Assembly (NCBI GenBank): GCA_001701105.1
Contig: DAAI01000058.1
Coordinates: forward strand, 101,647 to 142,390
Length of the DNA: 40,744 nt
Direction of reading: 5' to 3'
Source of the DNA: Bacteroidales bacterium GP1
Lineage (GTDB): Bacteria; Bacteroidota; Bacteroidia; Bacteroidales; Muribaculaceae
Shown here: positions 1-8,854 of the stretch, one piece after another
Position numbering within the stretch: the stretch's first letter is position 1
Layout: each line of letters starts with the position of its first letter
Notes under the pieces: generated by a model
The model's input: the letters and a program-made list of their open reading frames with translations, nothing else
Told to the model about the DNA's origin: nothing
Databases searched by the model: none
Made by a program: the position numbers and the translations under genes

Positions 1-617
1 ATAACTACAAAGAACGAGACCGCGCACAGGATAGAGAAGAGGACCAGGCCACTCATTCCTTCACGGTAGAGTACAAATATCAGGGATATATACACTAATG
101 CAGATCCGGTCTCATTCTGAAGCAGGATTAAGATAACGGGAAGGAATATAATTATAAGCGCTCTGAAATAATTGCTCATCTTAGCGTTAAGAGAGAAATT
201 ATAAGAATCAAACAATTTTGCAAGAGCCAATGCAGTCGCAAATTTTCCAAACTCCGCCGGTTGCAGACTAATTGGGCCAAAAACGAGCCATGATCGAGAG
301 CCCTTGATGTCGGGCGCTATAAATATAGTGATAAGGAGTATTAATAACACTACTATATAGATGGGGTAGGCGTAAGTCTTGAAAATACGATAATCCATCA
401 ACAGGATAATGGCTCCGAGAATCAATGATAATCCTATCCAAAGAATCTGCTTGCCTGAAAATTCGTTGAGATCGAATAGATTGGCATTGTCAAAATCATA
501 GCTTGCGGCATAAATGCTTACTGCACCAACCGCGACTAATAACAGATATAGTATTATCGTTGGCCAGTCGATACAGCGAAATACTGATGCGCCAGTTTCA
601 ATGTTTTTTGACTCCAC
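1..617 (-). CDS. rodA: Rod shape-determining protein RodA (SEDS glycosyltransferase), N-terminal 205 codons
   Basis: RodA is a polytopic inner-membrane SEDS peptidoglycan glycosyltransferase that polymerises lipid II together with PBP2 during lateral wall growth. The gene is cut by the left edge, so only the N-terminal part is present. I translated it by hand: several hydrophobic segments, then the SEDS signature GSRSWLVFG...LQPAEFGK, and later LLQNETGSA, which fits the conserved RodA QPDxGSA region with E in place of the usual P. No ATG is in frame near the beginning; the best start is GTG at 615-617, overlapping the end of mrdA by 20 bases. It is the last visible gene of the mre operon. Identity is sure; the exact start is less so. 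Confidence 0.93.
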   Translation of the reverse strand, partial: MESKNIETGASVFRCIDWPTIILYLLLVAVGAVSIYAASYDFDNANLFDLNEFSGKQILWIGLSLILGAIILLMDYRIFKTYAYPIYIVVLLILLITIFIAPDIKGSRSWLVFGPISLQPAEFGKFATALALAKLFDSYNFSLNAKMSNYFRALIIIFLPVILILLQNETGSALVYISLIFVLYREGMSGLVLFSILCAVSFFVV

Positions 618-2451
618 TGCTGATGATTGTGTTTGCGTTCAACATTCGTTCCTCAATATGCTTTCTGCCGGGAGAAATTTCTCCGTTAAGATATTTCTCC
701 ATTATCAGGCTACCGATAGGCACTCCGTAAGTAGCACCGAAACCGGCGTTCTCTATGTATGCACACACAGCTATCTTGGGATTATGATAAGGCGCGAAGC
801 CAATGAATGCAGAATGATCCTTGCCATGCGGATTCTGGGCTGTTCCGGTTTTCCCGCATACCTCTATACCCGGAATACTGGCGCCCCGGCAAGTTCCACC
901 TAATACAGCCATCCGCATACCTTCCGCTATCGCTTCATAATGCTTTATATCGATCGGGGGATGATGTTTCTCCGCATATTTCTTATCGATCGCACTGTCG
1001 GCTATTTCTTTCACTACATGCGGGGTGCGGAACCATCCTCTGTTGGCTATCGTGGCACATAAATTTGCAATCTGCAGCGGAGTGGCCAAAATTTCACCTT
1101 GTCCGATGGAAATTGAGATTATGGAATTCGCACTCCATTTAGGACCTCTGAAAGATTTGCTATAAAAATCTTTATTAGGTATAAATCCACGACTTTCCGC
1201 CGGGAGATCCACACCAAGCCGATATCCATATCCCATGTCCACCATGTAGTTTTTCCATTTGTCGAGTTGATCCGCTGCTTTTGTTCCTCGCTTGTCGATC
1301 ATATTTTTAAAGCCCCAGCAAAAATAAGCGTTGCACGAGGTCTGCAATGCCGGTTTAAGTGCAATTGGAGAGCCATGACCGTGGCAACCTACTCTCAGGC
1401 CGTTGATGTATCCGTGATAACATGGATATTGGGTCTTAAGATCGATAATCCCTTCCTGAAGGAAAATCAGACCTTGAGTCGGCTTGAAAGTTGAGCCGGG
1501 AGGATATGCACCTTGAATGGACCGGTCGTACAGTGGTTTCATATGATTCATCCTCAGCGAAGCATAATTCTTACCGCGGTCGCGTCCTACGAGCAGGCTC
1601 GGATCGTAATTCGGAGAGGTTACTAAAGCCAGAATCTCACCGGTCTCGGGTTCTATTGCCACAATGGCCCCTATTTTATTAGCCATAAGCCTCTCGCCAT
1701 ATTGCTGCAATTCCATGTCGATGGCCAATTTTAGGTTATGACCGGATATTGGAGCAACATCATAGGCCCCATCTTCATATTTTCCTTTTGTGCGCCCATA
1801 GGCGTCCTTCATAAGGATTTCCAATCCTTTCTGACCTCGCAAAGCTGTCTCATAGCTTTTCTCAATACCAAGGTCACCGGTATAATCGCCTCGTCGGTAA
1901 TAATTGTCATTCTCAATATCCGTGGGTGAGACTTCGCGTATGTTACCGAGAATGTTGGCTCCGCTATGATAGGCATATTCACGCACTGTGCGTTTCTGGA
2001 CGAAAAAACCGGGAAACAAGTATAGTTTTTCCTGCAGCTTTCCATATTCTTCCTGCGATAGATGCGATATTAATTTTTGTGGGGTGTATGCCGAATAGCC
2101 CGGATTCCGACGGGAATCTTTCATTTCCATCCACTTGTTTTGCAGTTCTTCCTTAGTGAAGCCAAGGATTTTGCAAAATTGAGCAGTATCGAAGGCAGTG
2201 ACATCTTTGGGTATAATCATCACATCATAAGCAGGCTTATTATAGACTACCAGGCGATCATTGCGATCGTATACAAGCCCGCGAGCAGGATATATCACTT
2301 TCTTAAGGAATGCGTTGCTATCTGCGCTTTCCTTGTAATGGGCATCTCTAACCTGGAGGTTGAATAATCTGATTATGAAGATTATCACTATCACAGTGAC
2401 GAACCCCCCGATTACATATTTTCTTTTTTCGAGATTATAGTCTTTTCTCAC
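598..2451 (-). CDS. mrdA: Penicillin-binding protein 2 (peptidoglycan D,D-transpeptidase, MrdA)
   Basis: Class B PBP that cross-links peptidoglycan in the periplasm for cell elongation, working with RodA and the MreBCD complex. The 617-residue protein has a short cytoplasmic N-terminus and one membrane anchor (about residues 12-30). A pedestal/dimerisation domain follows, then the transpeptidase domain with all three active-site motifs: STFK with nucleophile Ser320, SCN at 372-374 and KTGT at 534-537. Length is normal for the family. Its start overlaps the mreD stop by four bases (ATGA), and its end overlaps rodA, indicating translational coupling inside the mre operon. Confidence 0.97.
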   Translation of the reverse strand: MRKDYNLEKRKYVIGGFVTVIVIIFIIRLFNLQVRDAHYKESADSNAFLKKVIYPARGLVYDRNDRLVVYNKPAYDVMIIPKDVTAFDTAQFCKILGFTKEELQNKWMEMKDSRRNPGYSAYTPQKLISHLSQEEYGKLQEKLYLFPGFFVQKRTVREYAYHSGANILGNIREVSPTDIENDNYYRRGDYTGDLGIEKSYETALRGQKGLEILMKDAYGRTKGKYEDGAYDVAPISGHNLKLAIDMELQQYGERLMANKIGAIVAIEPETGEILALVTSPNYDPSLLVGRDRGKNYASLRMNHMKPLYDRSIQGAYPPGSTFKPTQGLIFLQEGIIDLKTQYPCYHGYINGLRVGCHGHGSPIALKPALQTSCNAYFCWGFKNMIDKRGTKAADQLDKWKNYMVDMGYGYRLGVDLPAESRGFIPNKDFYSKSFRGPKWSANSIISISIGQGEILATPLQIANLCATIANRGWFRTPHVVKEIADSAIDKKYAEKHHPPIDIKHYEAIAEGMRMAVLGGTCRGASIPGIEVCGKTGTAQNPHGKDHSAFIGFAPYHNPKIAVCAYIENAGFGATYGVPIGSLIMEKYLNGEISPGRKHIEERMLNANTIISSGVKKH

Positions 2452-2957
2452 TTCTTAGGCGATATTAGGCAATCCATGCCAAGGAGCACAAGGAAAGTGG
2501 CCGCAGCACTCGACATGGACATTATCAATATCTCTTTAACGTCGTCGAAGTTTAAATATTCTATTGTGAAGACCATTAAGCAATAAATGGCGCACATTGT
2601 AAAGAGATATTTGGCAAAAACGCCGAATCCGAGGGTATTGATGGATGGCACCACACTTTTAGTGCGGTCGTCGCGGGGAACATAAGCATATAGTATCGGA
2701 CGTTTCAGCATTGCAAGAATCGTACACGACAAGGAATTGACACCCGGAGTATCAGAAAATATATCAACTATAAATCCAGCAAGAAAAGCCCATGTCAGCA
2801 GAAGGTCGGTTTTCATTCCTATCGGCAGGGTGATGATGACATAGATGAAAATGAAAACCATCGCCACGTTGAAGAGGAATATATGATTGCATATAAGCAC
2901 CTGCGCCATTATCAGGAGCGCCATAACCAAAATATTTAACCAACTTTTCAGCTCCAT
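2448..2957 (-). CDS. mreD: Rod shape-determining protein MreD
   Basis: Small integral inner-membrane protein of the elongasome that bridges MreC with the wall synthesis enzymes. The 169-residue sequence is almost wholly hydrophobic, with about five predicted membrane segments, beginning with one at about residues 8-28. It carries the MreD-like stretch GFIVDIFSDTPGVNSLS, where Asp and Gly in a membrane-loop context are typical. Sequence conservation in this family is low, so the call rests on topology plus position: one base after mreC and overlapping mrdA by four bases. It is part of the mreBCD-mrdA-rodA operon. Confidence 0.93.
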   Translation of the reverse strand: MELKSWLNILVMALLIMAQVLICNHIFLFNVAMVFIFIYVIITLPIGMKTDLLLTWAFLAGFIVDIFSDTPGVNSLSCTILAMLKRPILYAYVPRDDRTKSVVPSINTLGFGVFAKYLFTMCAIYCLMVFTIEYLNFDDVKEILIMSMSSAAATFLVLLGMDCLISPKK

Positions 2958-2958
2958 A

Positions 2959-3804
2959 TCATACGGGGGTCTTTATATCCATCATGGCCAGAGAATCAAT
3001 TTCAGCTTTCTGGAAATCTTTAATCACTCTGACGGCATTGATAGCTTTAAAATCGGAGGTGAGCTTTACCTTGAATGTGAAAAAAGAATCATCTTTTCCC
3101 CGCACTCTTGAAATCACTACACCTACGGGAATCCCTTCCGGGAAAGCTGTAGAGAATCCGGTAGTCACTATCGTATCTCCTATCTGATATTTGGCATGAC
3201 GGGGCATTTCGTCGACATAGGCGGTTTCCGGGTCATGGCCTCTCCAATTTAAGCTGCCGGAAAAAGGGGAGTCTTTTAATTTCACGGAGAAGACCTGAGT
3301 TTCATTAAGCACTGAAATTACCCGGGATAGGTGTCTACCTACCACGTTTACGATTCCTACCACTCCATTTTGGTCCACTACTCCCATTCCGGGCTCCACG
3401 CCATCGGCAGAGCCTTTATTGATGGTGAAGTAATTCCTCGCATGGCGTGTGTTGTTGTTGATTACTCCGGCTGAAACATAATCGAAACGGGCAATGGTTT
3501 CGGGACGAAGGGTATCCGCTATGATTGCTTTCAGTTCCTTTACCTCATTTTGTAGATTGAGGACTTCATTTTGAAGATTGGCGTTGCGTTTCTGAAGGCT
3601 TTCGTTTACTCCTTTGAGATGAAAATAACCCGTAGTTTCTGACCACGTATCATAAACGGCTCCGGTCAGGACATTGGCTGATGATAGATATACAGATTGC
3701 CGGTAGGTGTTATCAACTACCAGCAACACGAGGCTCAGCACCACATAAAATGTGAAAGTGAACCACCGGGAATATTTGAGGATGAAATTAAGGAGATTCC
3801 TCAC
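2959..3804 (-). CDS. mreC: Rod shape-determining protein MreC
   Basis: Periplasmic scaffold of the elongation machinery that activates PBP2-RodA. The 281-residue protein shows the family architecture: an N-terminal membrane anchor (about 13-31), a coiled coil (about 64-94, rich in N/L/E heptads) and two beta domains. The conserved patterns NKGSADGVEPGMGVV and FPEGIPVGVV lie in the beta domains. It lies 49 bases downstream of mreB and one base upstream of mreD. No unusual features; length is ordinary. Confidence 0.95.
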   Translation of the reverse strand: MRNLLNFILKYSRWFTFTFYVVLSLVLLVVDNTYRQSVYLSSANVLTGAVYDTWSETTGYFHLKGVNESLQKRNANLQNEVLNLQNEVKELKAIIADTLRPETIARFDYVSAGVINNNTRHARNYFTINKGSADGVEPGMGVVDQNGVVGIVNVVGRHLSRVISVLNETQVFSVKLKDSPFSGSLNWRGHDPETAYVDEMPRHAKYQIGDTIVTTGFSTAFPEGIPVGVVISRVRGKDDSFFTFKVKLTSDFKAINAVRVIKDFQKAEIDSLAMMDIKTPV

Positions 3805-3853
3805 TCTTCAGCCTTAATATTTATTTCGATACCAATGGCAGATACATCGCAGG

Positions 3854-4873
3854 TCAGCGAATCAAGAACGAGAATTTATTAATGTTCTTGAGTGCTACGC
3901 CGGTACCTTTTGCCACAGCATGCAATGGATCATCGGCAACCTTGAACTCAATGCGGATTTTGTCGGTCAGTCGCTTAGCGAGGCCGCGGAGCAATGCGCC
4001 TCCTCCTGCAAGATAAATACCATTGCGGACTACATCGGCGTAGAGTTCAGGAGGGGTCTGATCAAGAGCATCCAGGATAGCCGTTTCAATCTTGGATATC
4101 GATTTTTCAATACAATGAGATATTTCCTCATGGGTCACAGGGACTGACATTGGCAATGATGTCATTTTATTCGGACCGCACACTACGAAGGGTTCCGGTG
4201 GATCCTCGAGAGTGGGAAGCGCAGAGCCTACCTTGATCTTAATCTGCTCGGCCATTGTGGGACCAACTTTCAGATTGTGAACGCGCGCCATGTGTTCCTG
4301 GATATCGCTGGTAAAGTCATTTCCGGCAAGACGTATACTCTTGTTGCTTACTATGCCACCGAGCGATATTACAGCGATTTCCGTGCTACCACCGCCTATG
4401 TCTACAATCATATTACCGTCGGGAGCCTCCACATCGAGTCCGATGCCCAATGCAGCTGCCATAGGCTCATATATCATATATACATCGCGTCCGCCTGCGT
4501 GTTCGCTTGAATCGCGGACAGCGCGAATTTCCACTTCAGTCGAGCCTGAAGGTATACATACTACCATACGAAGGGCCGGAGTGAACCAGCGGCGTTTTGA
4601 GCTCACCATCTTTACCAGTCCGCGAATCATCTGCTCGGCCGCGTTGAAGTCGGCGATGACGCCATCTTTCAATGGCCTGATGGTGCGGATACCGGGAGGC
4701 TCCTTGCCTTCCATCTGATGCGCTTTTTCACCAACCGCCAATAATTTGTCGGTCTTATTCTCGATTGCAACCACACTGGGCTGATCGACAACTATCTTGT
4801 CATTATGAATTATAATGGAATTGGCAGTGCCCAAGTCCATTGCAATTTCTTGTGTGAATGAAAATAGTCCCAT
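3854..4873 (-). CDS. mreB: Rod shape-determining protein MreB (bacterial actin)
   Basis: Cytoplasmic actin-like ATPase that forms membrane-associated filaments and positions the wall elongation machinery. The 339-residue sequence contains the actin-fold nucleotide-binding elements in order: phosphate-1 DLGTANSII (13-21), the EPMAAALG segment (136-143), phosphate-2 DIGGGSTEIAV (158-168) and the adenosine motif LAGGGALLRGL (288-298). The N-terminal MGLFSFTQEIA probably forms the membrane-contact segment. It is the first gene of the operon, with a promoter about 60-90 bases upstream. Confidence 0.98.
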   Translation of the reverse strand: MGLFSFTQEIAMDLGTANSIIIHNDKIVVDQPSVVAIENKTDKLLAVGEKAHQMEGKEPPGIRTIRPLKDGVIADFNAAEQMIRGLVKMVSSKRRWFTPALRMVVCIPSGSTEVEIRAVRDSSEHAGGRDVYMIYEPMAAALGIGLDVEAPDGNMIVDIGGGSTEIAVISLGGIVSNKSIRLAGNDFTSDIQEHMARVHNLKVGPTMAEQIKIKVGSALPTLEDPPEPFVVCGPNKMTSLPMSVPVTHEEISHCIEKSISKIETAILDALDQTPPELYADVVRNGIYLAGGGALLRGLAKRLTDKIRIEFKVADDPLHAVAKGTGVALKNINKFSFLIR

Positions 4874-4934
4874 TTTATATCAGTTTGATTCCGGGATTGG
4901 ATTGGATTTTTTATTATCCGTGTGTTTCAATTTG

Positions 4935-4965
4935 CAAAGTTACGCATTTTTCTTTGCAACACAAA
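4935..4965 (-). promoter_or_regulatory. Bacteroidetes-type promoter of the mreB operon
   Basis: On the minus strand the -33 element TTTG (4962-4965) is followed by 19 bases and the -7 element TAACTTTG (4935-4942). This matches the sigma-ABfr consensus of Bacteroidetes (TTTG, N19-20, TAnnTTTG). It gives a 5' leader of roughly 55-60 bases before the mreB ATG and is the only good match upstream of mreB. Confidence 0.8.
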
Positions 4966-5006
4966 AATATTTTTGGCCCCACATATATTTTCACTTGATT
5001 TTCACA

Positions 5007-6683
5007 TTATCGTTTAAGATATTTATGTGTATTCTCTCCTTTGCGGACTATATAAACACCGGGAACATTCATCTCCGATACTCTAATCCCCGATAGAGTA
5101 TAGATCTCCTGAATCTCATTGCCGTCAAAGCGGTAGGGCTTGTCTGGATTGCCGGATGTAGGAGTCAACAGCAATGTCTCCTTATCGGGATTAAATATTA
5201 ATGTCATGGCTTCGCAGGTGCCCATTCTGATGTTATGTCCTACCTTTGCCAGCGGAAATTCTTGATCCGGAATCAGTTCCATATCGGTATGCGGCGCTCC
5301 ATAATCAACAATTACCCAATCTTTGCTGGCAATTTTCAATTCTGTTTCTGAATCCAGATGAAAATCATTTAGAGTCCATGTGCCATTGCTCTGGAGAGTC
5401 ATGGGATTGTCGGTTGACCATCCATTAAAACCTCCACGCACATATACAAGGGGAGGCAGGCTTATATCGGGAGCCTTATAGCCCCATTGAGTGCCGAGCC
5501 ATTCAAGGCTCCTCGACAAATGCTCCAATACTTCTTGCATTTTGCCTCTTACGTTTCCGTTCTCATATTGAGGCCATCTTTCGTAATTACATTTCGAAGC
5601 AGGTTCAATCTCATTAATGAAAGTCTGAACAAAACCCTGTAGTTCCTTACAATGATTAATGCAGAAATCTTTCCAAATTTCCTTAACTTTCTCTTGAAAG
5701 GCAGGAAACTTATATATTTCTCCAATCCATGTCTGATTGAAGCTCGGTTCGGTAAATATGAATTTGTTTTTATTTCCGCGTCGGAAAGCGTTGCCAAAAT
5801 CCCATACCGGCCCGAAGCACCATCTTGAGGTTTCGCCACGCTCTTTGTAAAGGTAGCATGAACCATGATATGACTCGCAATCGTCCAATATCTCCTGGAT
5901 GATATAAAATTTAGCAGCTTTTTCAAGATCGAGCATCGCCCAAAGAGCATCGGCATCTTTATCTCCATAGATCCGGATATTGAGTCCGGACATCTCTTTT
6001 CTTAAATATTCTTTCTGCTCTAAGGAAAGATTTTCAGGAGTCTTATATGTGAACACTATCTTATGGCCATTTCCTTCGGTGATGCTGATATGAGGATCGT
6101 TATCATAATTATCTATTTCTACAAGCCACCCACCGGTTACATCGTCGGTGACGTTGTCTTCCATTTCAAAGATGTTTACCCGCTTTTTATCCACTCTGAT
6201 TGTTTCGGTGAGAAAATATAGGCCTATATATTCATCATTTAAAATTACCTCTATCGGCTTTCCGGAGGGAGTCCACGGAAGGTCAAGCATTTCGGATAGT
6301 TTGAAGCCTATGGCATTTCTTAAAAAAGCTAATTCATCATCTGCATGTGCCAGCAATGCGAAGTGCTTATTCTCATCCATTCCTAAAATAGGGGTCTTTT
6401 TTGAAAATTTCAATTTATAAGGTTTTTTATCGAAACCTAACCATGTGTAATTCCCGCGTCCACGGATTTCCAGAGAGAGAGGAGAGTCCTCGCTTCCGAG
6501 AGGCTCAGTATCCGTGCCTGCTTCATCAAGCCAGTAAGAAGCCTTGACAAAATTTTCTTTATCGGATACCGGAATATGATTCTCAGTCTGAATATGGAGA
6601 ATAGGAAGAGTGCCGGAAGGATTCAGAGCCATTGCCACCACCATATCAGCCAGCAATGCGATCAAAGATAGGGTTCTTTTCAT
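5007..6683 (-). CDS. Secreted CotH-kinase-like protein with a carbohydrate-binding-like domain and C-terminal sorting-like tail
   Basis: The 558-residue protein has an N-terminal signal-like segment (1-20) and then a CotH-kinase fold. Recognisable elements are RGRGNYTW (74-81), PYKLKF (88-93), the GLYFLTE block followed by RVDKKRVNI (154-171) and GPVWDFGNAF (291-300). The last matches the family's catalytic WDFD-type motif, with Asp295. Residues about 425-510 look like a SusE/F-type beta-sandwich (VRGGFNGWSTDN). The last 35 residues carry an IYTLSG...PGVYIVRKG tail like T9SS type A sorting domains. CotH proteins phosphorylate protein serines in Bacillus coats; the substrate here is unknown. 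It lies downstream of the serA terminator with no obvious promoter of its own. Confidence 0.85.
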   Translation of the reverse strand: MKRTLSLIALLADMVVAMALNPSGTLPILHIQTENHIPVSDKENFVKASYWLDEAGTDTEPLGSEDSPLSLEIRGRGNYTWLGFDKKPYKLKFSKKTPILGMDENKHFALLAHADDELAFLRNAIGFKLSEMLDLPWTPSGKPIEVILNDEYIGLYFLTETIRVDKKRVNIFEMEDNVTDDVTGGWLVEIDNYDNDPHISITEGNGHKIVFTYKTPENLSLEQKEYLRKEMSGLNIRIYGDKDADALWAMLDLEKAAKFYIIQEILDDCESYHGSCYLYKERGETSRWCFGPVWDFGNAFRRGNKNKFIFTEPSFNQTWIGEIYKFPAFQEKVKEIWKDFCINHCKELQGFVQTFINEIEPASKCNYERWPQYENGNVRGKMQEVLEHLSRSLEWLGTQWGYKAPDISLPPLVYVRGGFNGWSTDNPMTLQSNGTWTLNDFHLDSETELKIASKDWVIVDYGAPHTDMELIPDQEFPLAKVGHNIRMGTCEAMTLIFNPDKETLLLTPTSGNPDKPYRFDGNEIQEIYTLSGIRVSEMNVPGVYIVRKGENTHKYLKR

Positions 6684-6706
6684 ATATAAAAATTCTAAAT
6701 AAATGA

Positions 6707-6735
6707 AAGCCGGTCGACGTAAGGCCGACCGACTT
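6707..6735 (-). terminator. Hairpin terminator after serA
   Basis: On the minus strand a 10-bp stem (6726-6735 pairing with 6707-6716, one G-U pair, 9-base loop) is followed by a T-rich stretch TTTCATTTATTT. It sits 25 bases after the serA stop and 24 bases before the CotH-like start, so it probably ends serC-serA transcription and limits read-through into the CotH-like gene. Confidence 0.65.
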
Positions 6736-6760
6736 ATATAACTGAATAATACTAAGAATA

Positions 6761-7678
6761 TTATTTATTTACTTGGTATTTATTCCATCCATCCTTCAAA
6801 TAGGCGATCACTTGCTCTGCAGCGGCAACTCCGGCATTGAAGTTGGCTTCTGCTGTCTGGGCTCCCATCTTTTTGGGGGTAAAGAATACGCGAGATGCAA
6901 ATTCATTCTCGAAATCTTCGGAAGCATCCGGCTTGATGTCGGAAACATAACGAAGATCCGGGCGTTCCTGGAGAGCACGCTTCAACCCTTCTTCATCGAT
7001 CACTTCCTTACGAGCAGTGTTAATGAGAACACCACCTTTAGGCATCTTCATAACAAGGTCATATCCAATTGAGTTGCGGGTTTCCGGAGTGGCCGGGATA
7101 TGGAGAGACACGAAATCATTATTGGCGAAGAGTTCTTCGGGTGAATGCACGGGTCGCACTCCTTCTCCTTCCATTATTGCGTCGGGCACGAATTTGTCGA
7201 GGGCTTCGATCTTCATATCAAAACCTTTGGCTATTCTGGCCACATTGCGGCCAACTTGTCCGAATGCATAGATACCCAATGATTTGCCTTTAAGTTCGGA
7301 ACCTGACTTGCCGTTGTACTGATTGCGGCACATCATGATGATCATGCCGAATACCAACTCTGCAACAGCATTTGAGTTCTGTCCAGGGGTATTCATAACG
7401 CAGATACCATGTTTTGTGGCGGCCTCGAGGTCAATATTGTCGTAACCGGCACCTGCGCGCACGATAACTTTTAATTTGGGAGCCGCATCCATGATGTCGG
7501 CATCTATCTTATCGCTGCGGACGATAAGGCCTTCGGCATTCTTTACTGCTTCGAGGAGATCGGAACGGGTGCCATATTCCACCAATTCCAATTCATTACC
7601 CGAGGCGTTTACTGCATTTTCGATAGCCTTTACAGCAGCAGGAGCGAATGGCTTCTCTGTGAATACGAGTATCTTCAT
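6761..7678 (-). CDS. serA: D-3-phosphoglycerate dehydrogenase, short Lys-type form
   Basis: Oxidises 3-phosphoglycerate to 3-phosphohydroxypyruvate, the first step of serine synthesis. The 305-residue protein lacks the regulatory ACT domain of the E. coli enzyme. Visible are the dinucleotide-binding turn GIYAFGQVGRNVA (135-147), Asp161 at the end of the second strand (NAD-specific) and active-site Arg223 in NTARKEV. The position usually held by the catalytic His (PHxGAST) is Lys270 in KKMGAQTAEAN. A Lys-type, ACT-less PGDH is known from Bacteroides and Entamoeba, so this is a family trait rather than damage. It follows serC by 11 bases in the same operon. Confidence 0.93.
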   Translation of the reverse strand: MKILVFTEKPFAPAAVKAIENAVNASGNELELVEYGTRSDLLEAVKNAEGLIVRSDKIDADIMDAAPKLKVIVRAGAGYDNIDLEAATKHGICVMNTPGQNSNAVAELVFGMIIMMCRNQYNGKSGSELKGKSLGIYAFGQVGRNVARIAKGFDMKIEALDKFVPDAIMEGEGVRPVHSPEELFANNDFVSLHIPATPETRNSIGYDLVMKMPKGGVLINTARKEVIDEEGLKRALQERPDLRYVSDIKPDASEDFENEFASRVFFTPKKMGAQTAEANFNAGVAAAEQVIAYLKDGWNKYQVNK

Positions 7679-7689
7679 GGCTTGTCGGA

Positions 7690-8757
7690 TTAATGATTGG
7701 CTTCAAATTCCTTCATAGCGTTCACCAGAACTTCAACGCTCTCTTTGGGAAGGGCATTGTAGAGAGATGCGCGGAATCCACCTACCGAACGATGTCCCTT
7801 GATTCCTACGATGCCTTTTGAAGTGGCATATTCCATGAAGTCTTTCTCCAATTCGGCGTAATCGGGATTCATCACGAAGCATACGTTCATTATCGAGCGA
7901 TCTTCTTCGGCTACTGTGCCTCTGAACAACTTGTTGCGGTCGATTTCATCATAAAGGATGGCAGCCTTTTCAAGATCACGGCGTTCCATTTCTTTCACGC
8001 CTCCCTGCTCTTTGTAATAGCGGAGAGTCATCAGAGCAGAGTAGATGGGAAGCACCGGAGGAGTATTGAACATCGAGCCTTTCTTGATGTGGGTACGATA
8101 GTCGAGCATTGTGGGGATCTCACGACTTACCTTACCAAGAAGGTCTTCCTTGACAATTACGATTGTCACGCCGGAAGGAGCAAGGTTCTTCTGCGCGCCG
8201 GCATAAATCAGGCCGTATTTGGTAGGATCGAAAACGCGGGAGAAGATGTCGGACGACATATCACATACCACGGGCACCGGGCTATCGAAATCTTTACGGA
8301 TTTCGGTTCCATAGATGGTGTTGTTGGAAGTGAAGTGGAAGTAATCTACATCTGAAGGAATGGTGAAGTTCTTTGGGATATAGTTGAACTTGGTGTCTTC
8401 GGAAGAAGCAAGCACTTCTACCTCACCAAATATCTTTGCTTCTTTGATGGCATTGGTAGCCCATGTGCCGGTATTGATGTAGGCAGCTTTCTTTTCAAGC
8501 AGATTGAAAGGCACCATGCAGAATTGCAGACTTGCGCCTCCACCGAGGAAAAGCACATGATAATCGTCCGGAAGCTGGAGCAACTCCTTTGTCAGAGCCT
8601 GCGCCTCATCCATTACAGCCTGGAACTGCTTGCTACGGTGGCTGATCTCAAGAATCGAGAGATCCATATCGGCAAAGTTAAGCACTGCATCGGCAGTTTT
8701 CTGAATGGTGTAGGGCGTAAGGACGCTCGGACCAGCGTAGAAATTGTGTTTTTTCAT
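7690..8757 (-). CDS. serC: Phosphoserine aminotransferase
   Basis: PLP-dependent class V aminotransferase that converts 3-phosphohydroxypyruvate plus glutamate to phosphoserine; it may also act in pyridoxal phosphate synthesis. The 355 residues match the family length. Clear markers are NFYAGPSVL at the N-terminus, LGGGASLQFCMVPFNL (71-86), NTGTWATNAIKEA (95-107) and the PLP-Schiff-base lysine, Lys190 in YAGAQKNLAPSG. It is first in the serC-serA operon, preceded by its own promoter and a GC-rich hairpin in the leader. Confidence 0.97.
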   Translation of the reverse strand: MKKHNFYAGPSVLTPYTIQKTADAVLNFADMDLSILEISHRSKQFQAVMDEAQALTKELLQLPDDYHVLFLGGGASLQFCMVPFNLLEKKAAYINTGTWATNAIKEAKIFGEVEVLASSEDTKFNYIPKNFTIPSDVDYFHFTSNNTIYGTEIRKDFDSPVPVVCDMSSDIFSRVFDPTKYGLIYAGAQKNLAPSGVTIVIVKEDLLGKVSREIPTMLDYRTHIKKGSMFNTPPVLPIYSALMTLRYYKEQGGVKEMERRDLEKAAILYDEIDRNKLFRGTVAEEDRSIMNVCFVMNPDYAELEKDFMEYATSKGIVGIKGHRSVGGFRASLYNALPKESVEVLVNAMKEFEANH

Positions 8758-8781
8758 GATTTAATCTTAAATCTTTTATAA

Positions 8782-8814
8782 GGGGGCGAAGCCTCTGCGG
8801 AGAAGCCCGCCCCC
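8782..8814 (-). promoter_or_regulatory. GC-rich hairpin in the serC 5' leader
   Basis: A perfect 7-bp stem (GGGGGCG at 8782-8788 with CGCCCCC at 8808-8814) encloses a 19-base loop that can form a small inner stem around a CTC/GAG pair. It lies between the serC promoter and the serC ATG, within the roughly 90-base leader, and is far more GC-rich than its surroundings. It could be an attenuator, a structured leader or a weak terminator for the gene upstream; the run after it (TTAT) is too short for a classic terminator. Confidence 0.5.
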
Positions 8815-8854
8815 TCATTTATTGGGTTGTTTAATTTGATTCTCTTATCAGGTG

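Noticed and set aside
4290..4718. Open frame of 142 codons on the plus strand inside mreB
   Set aside because: It lies opposite the well-conserved MreB motifs and has no family features; a shadow frame.
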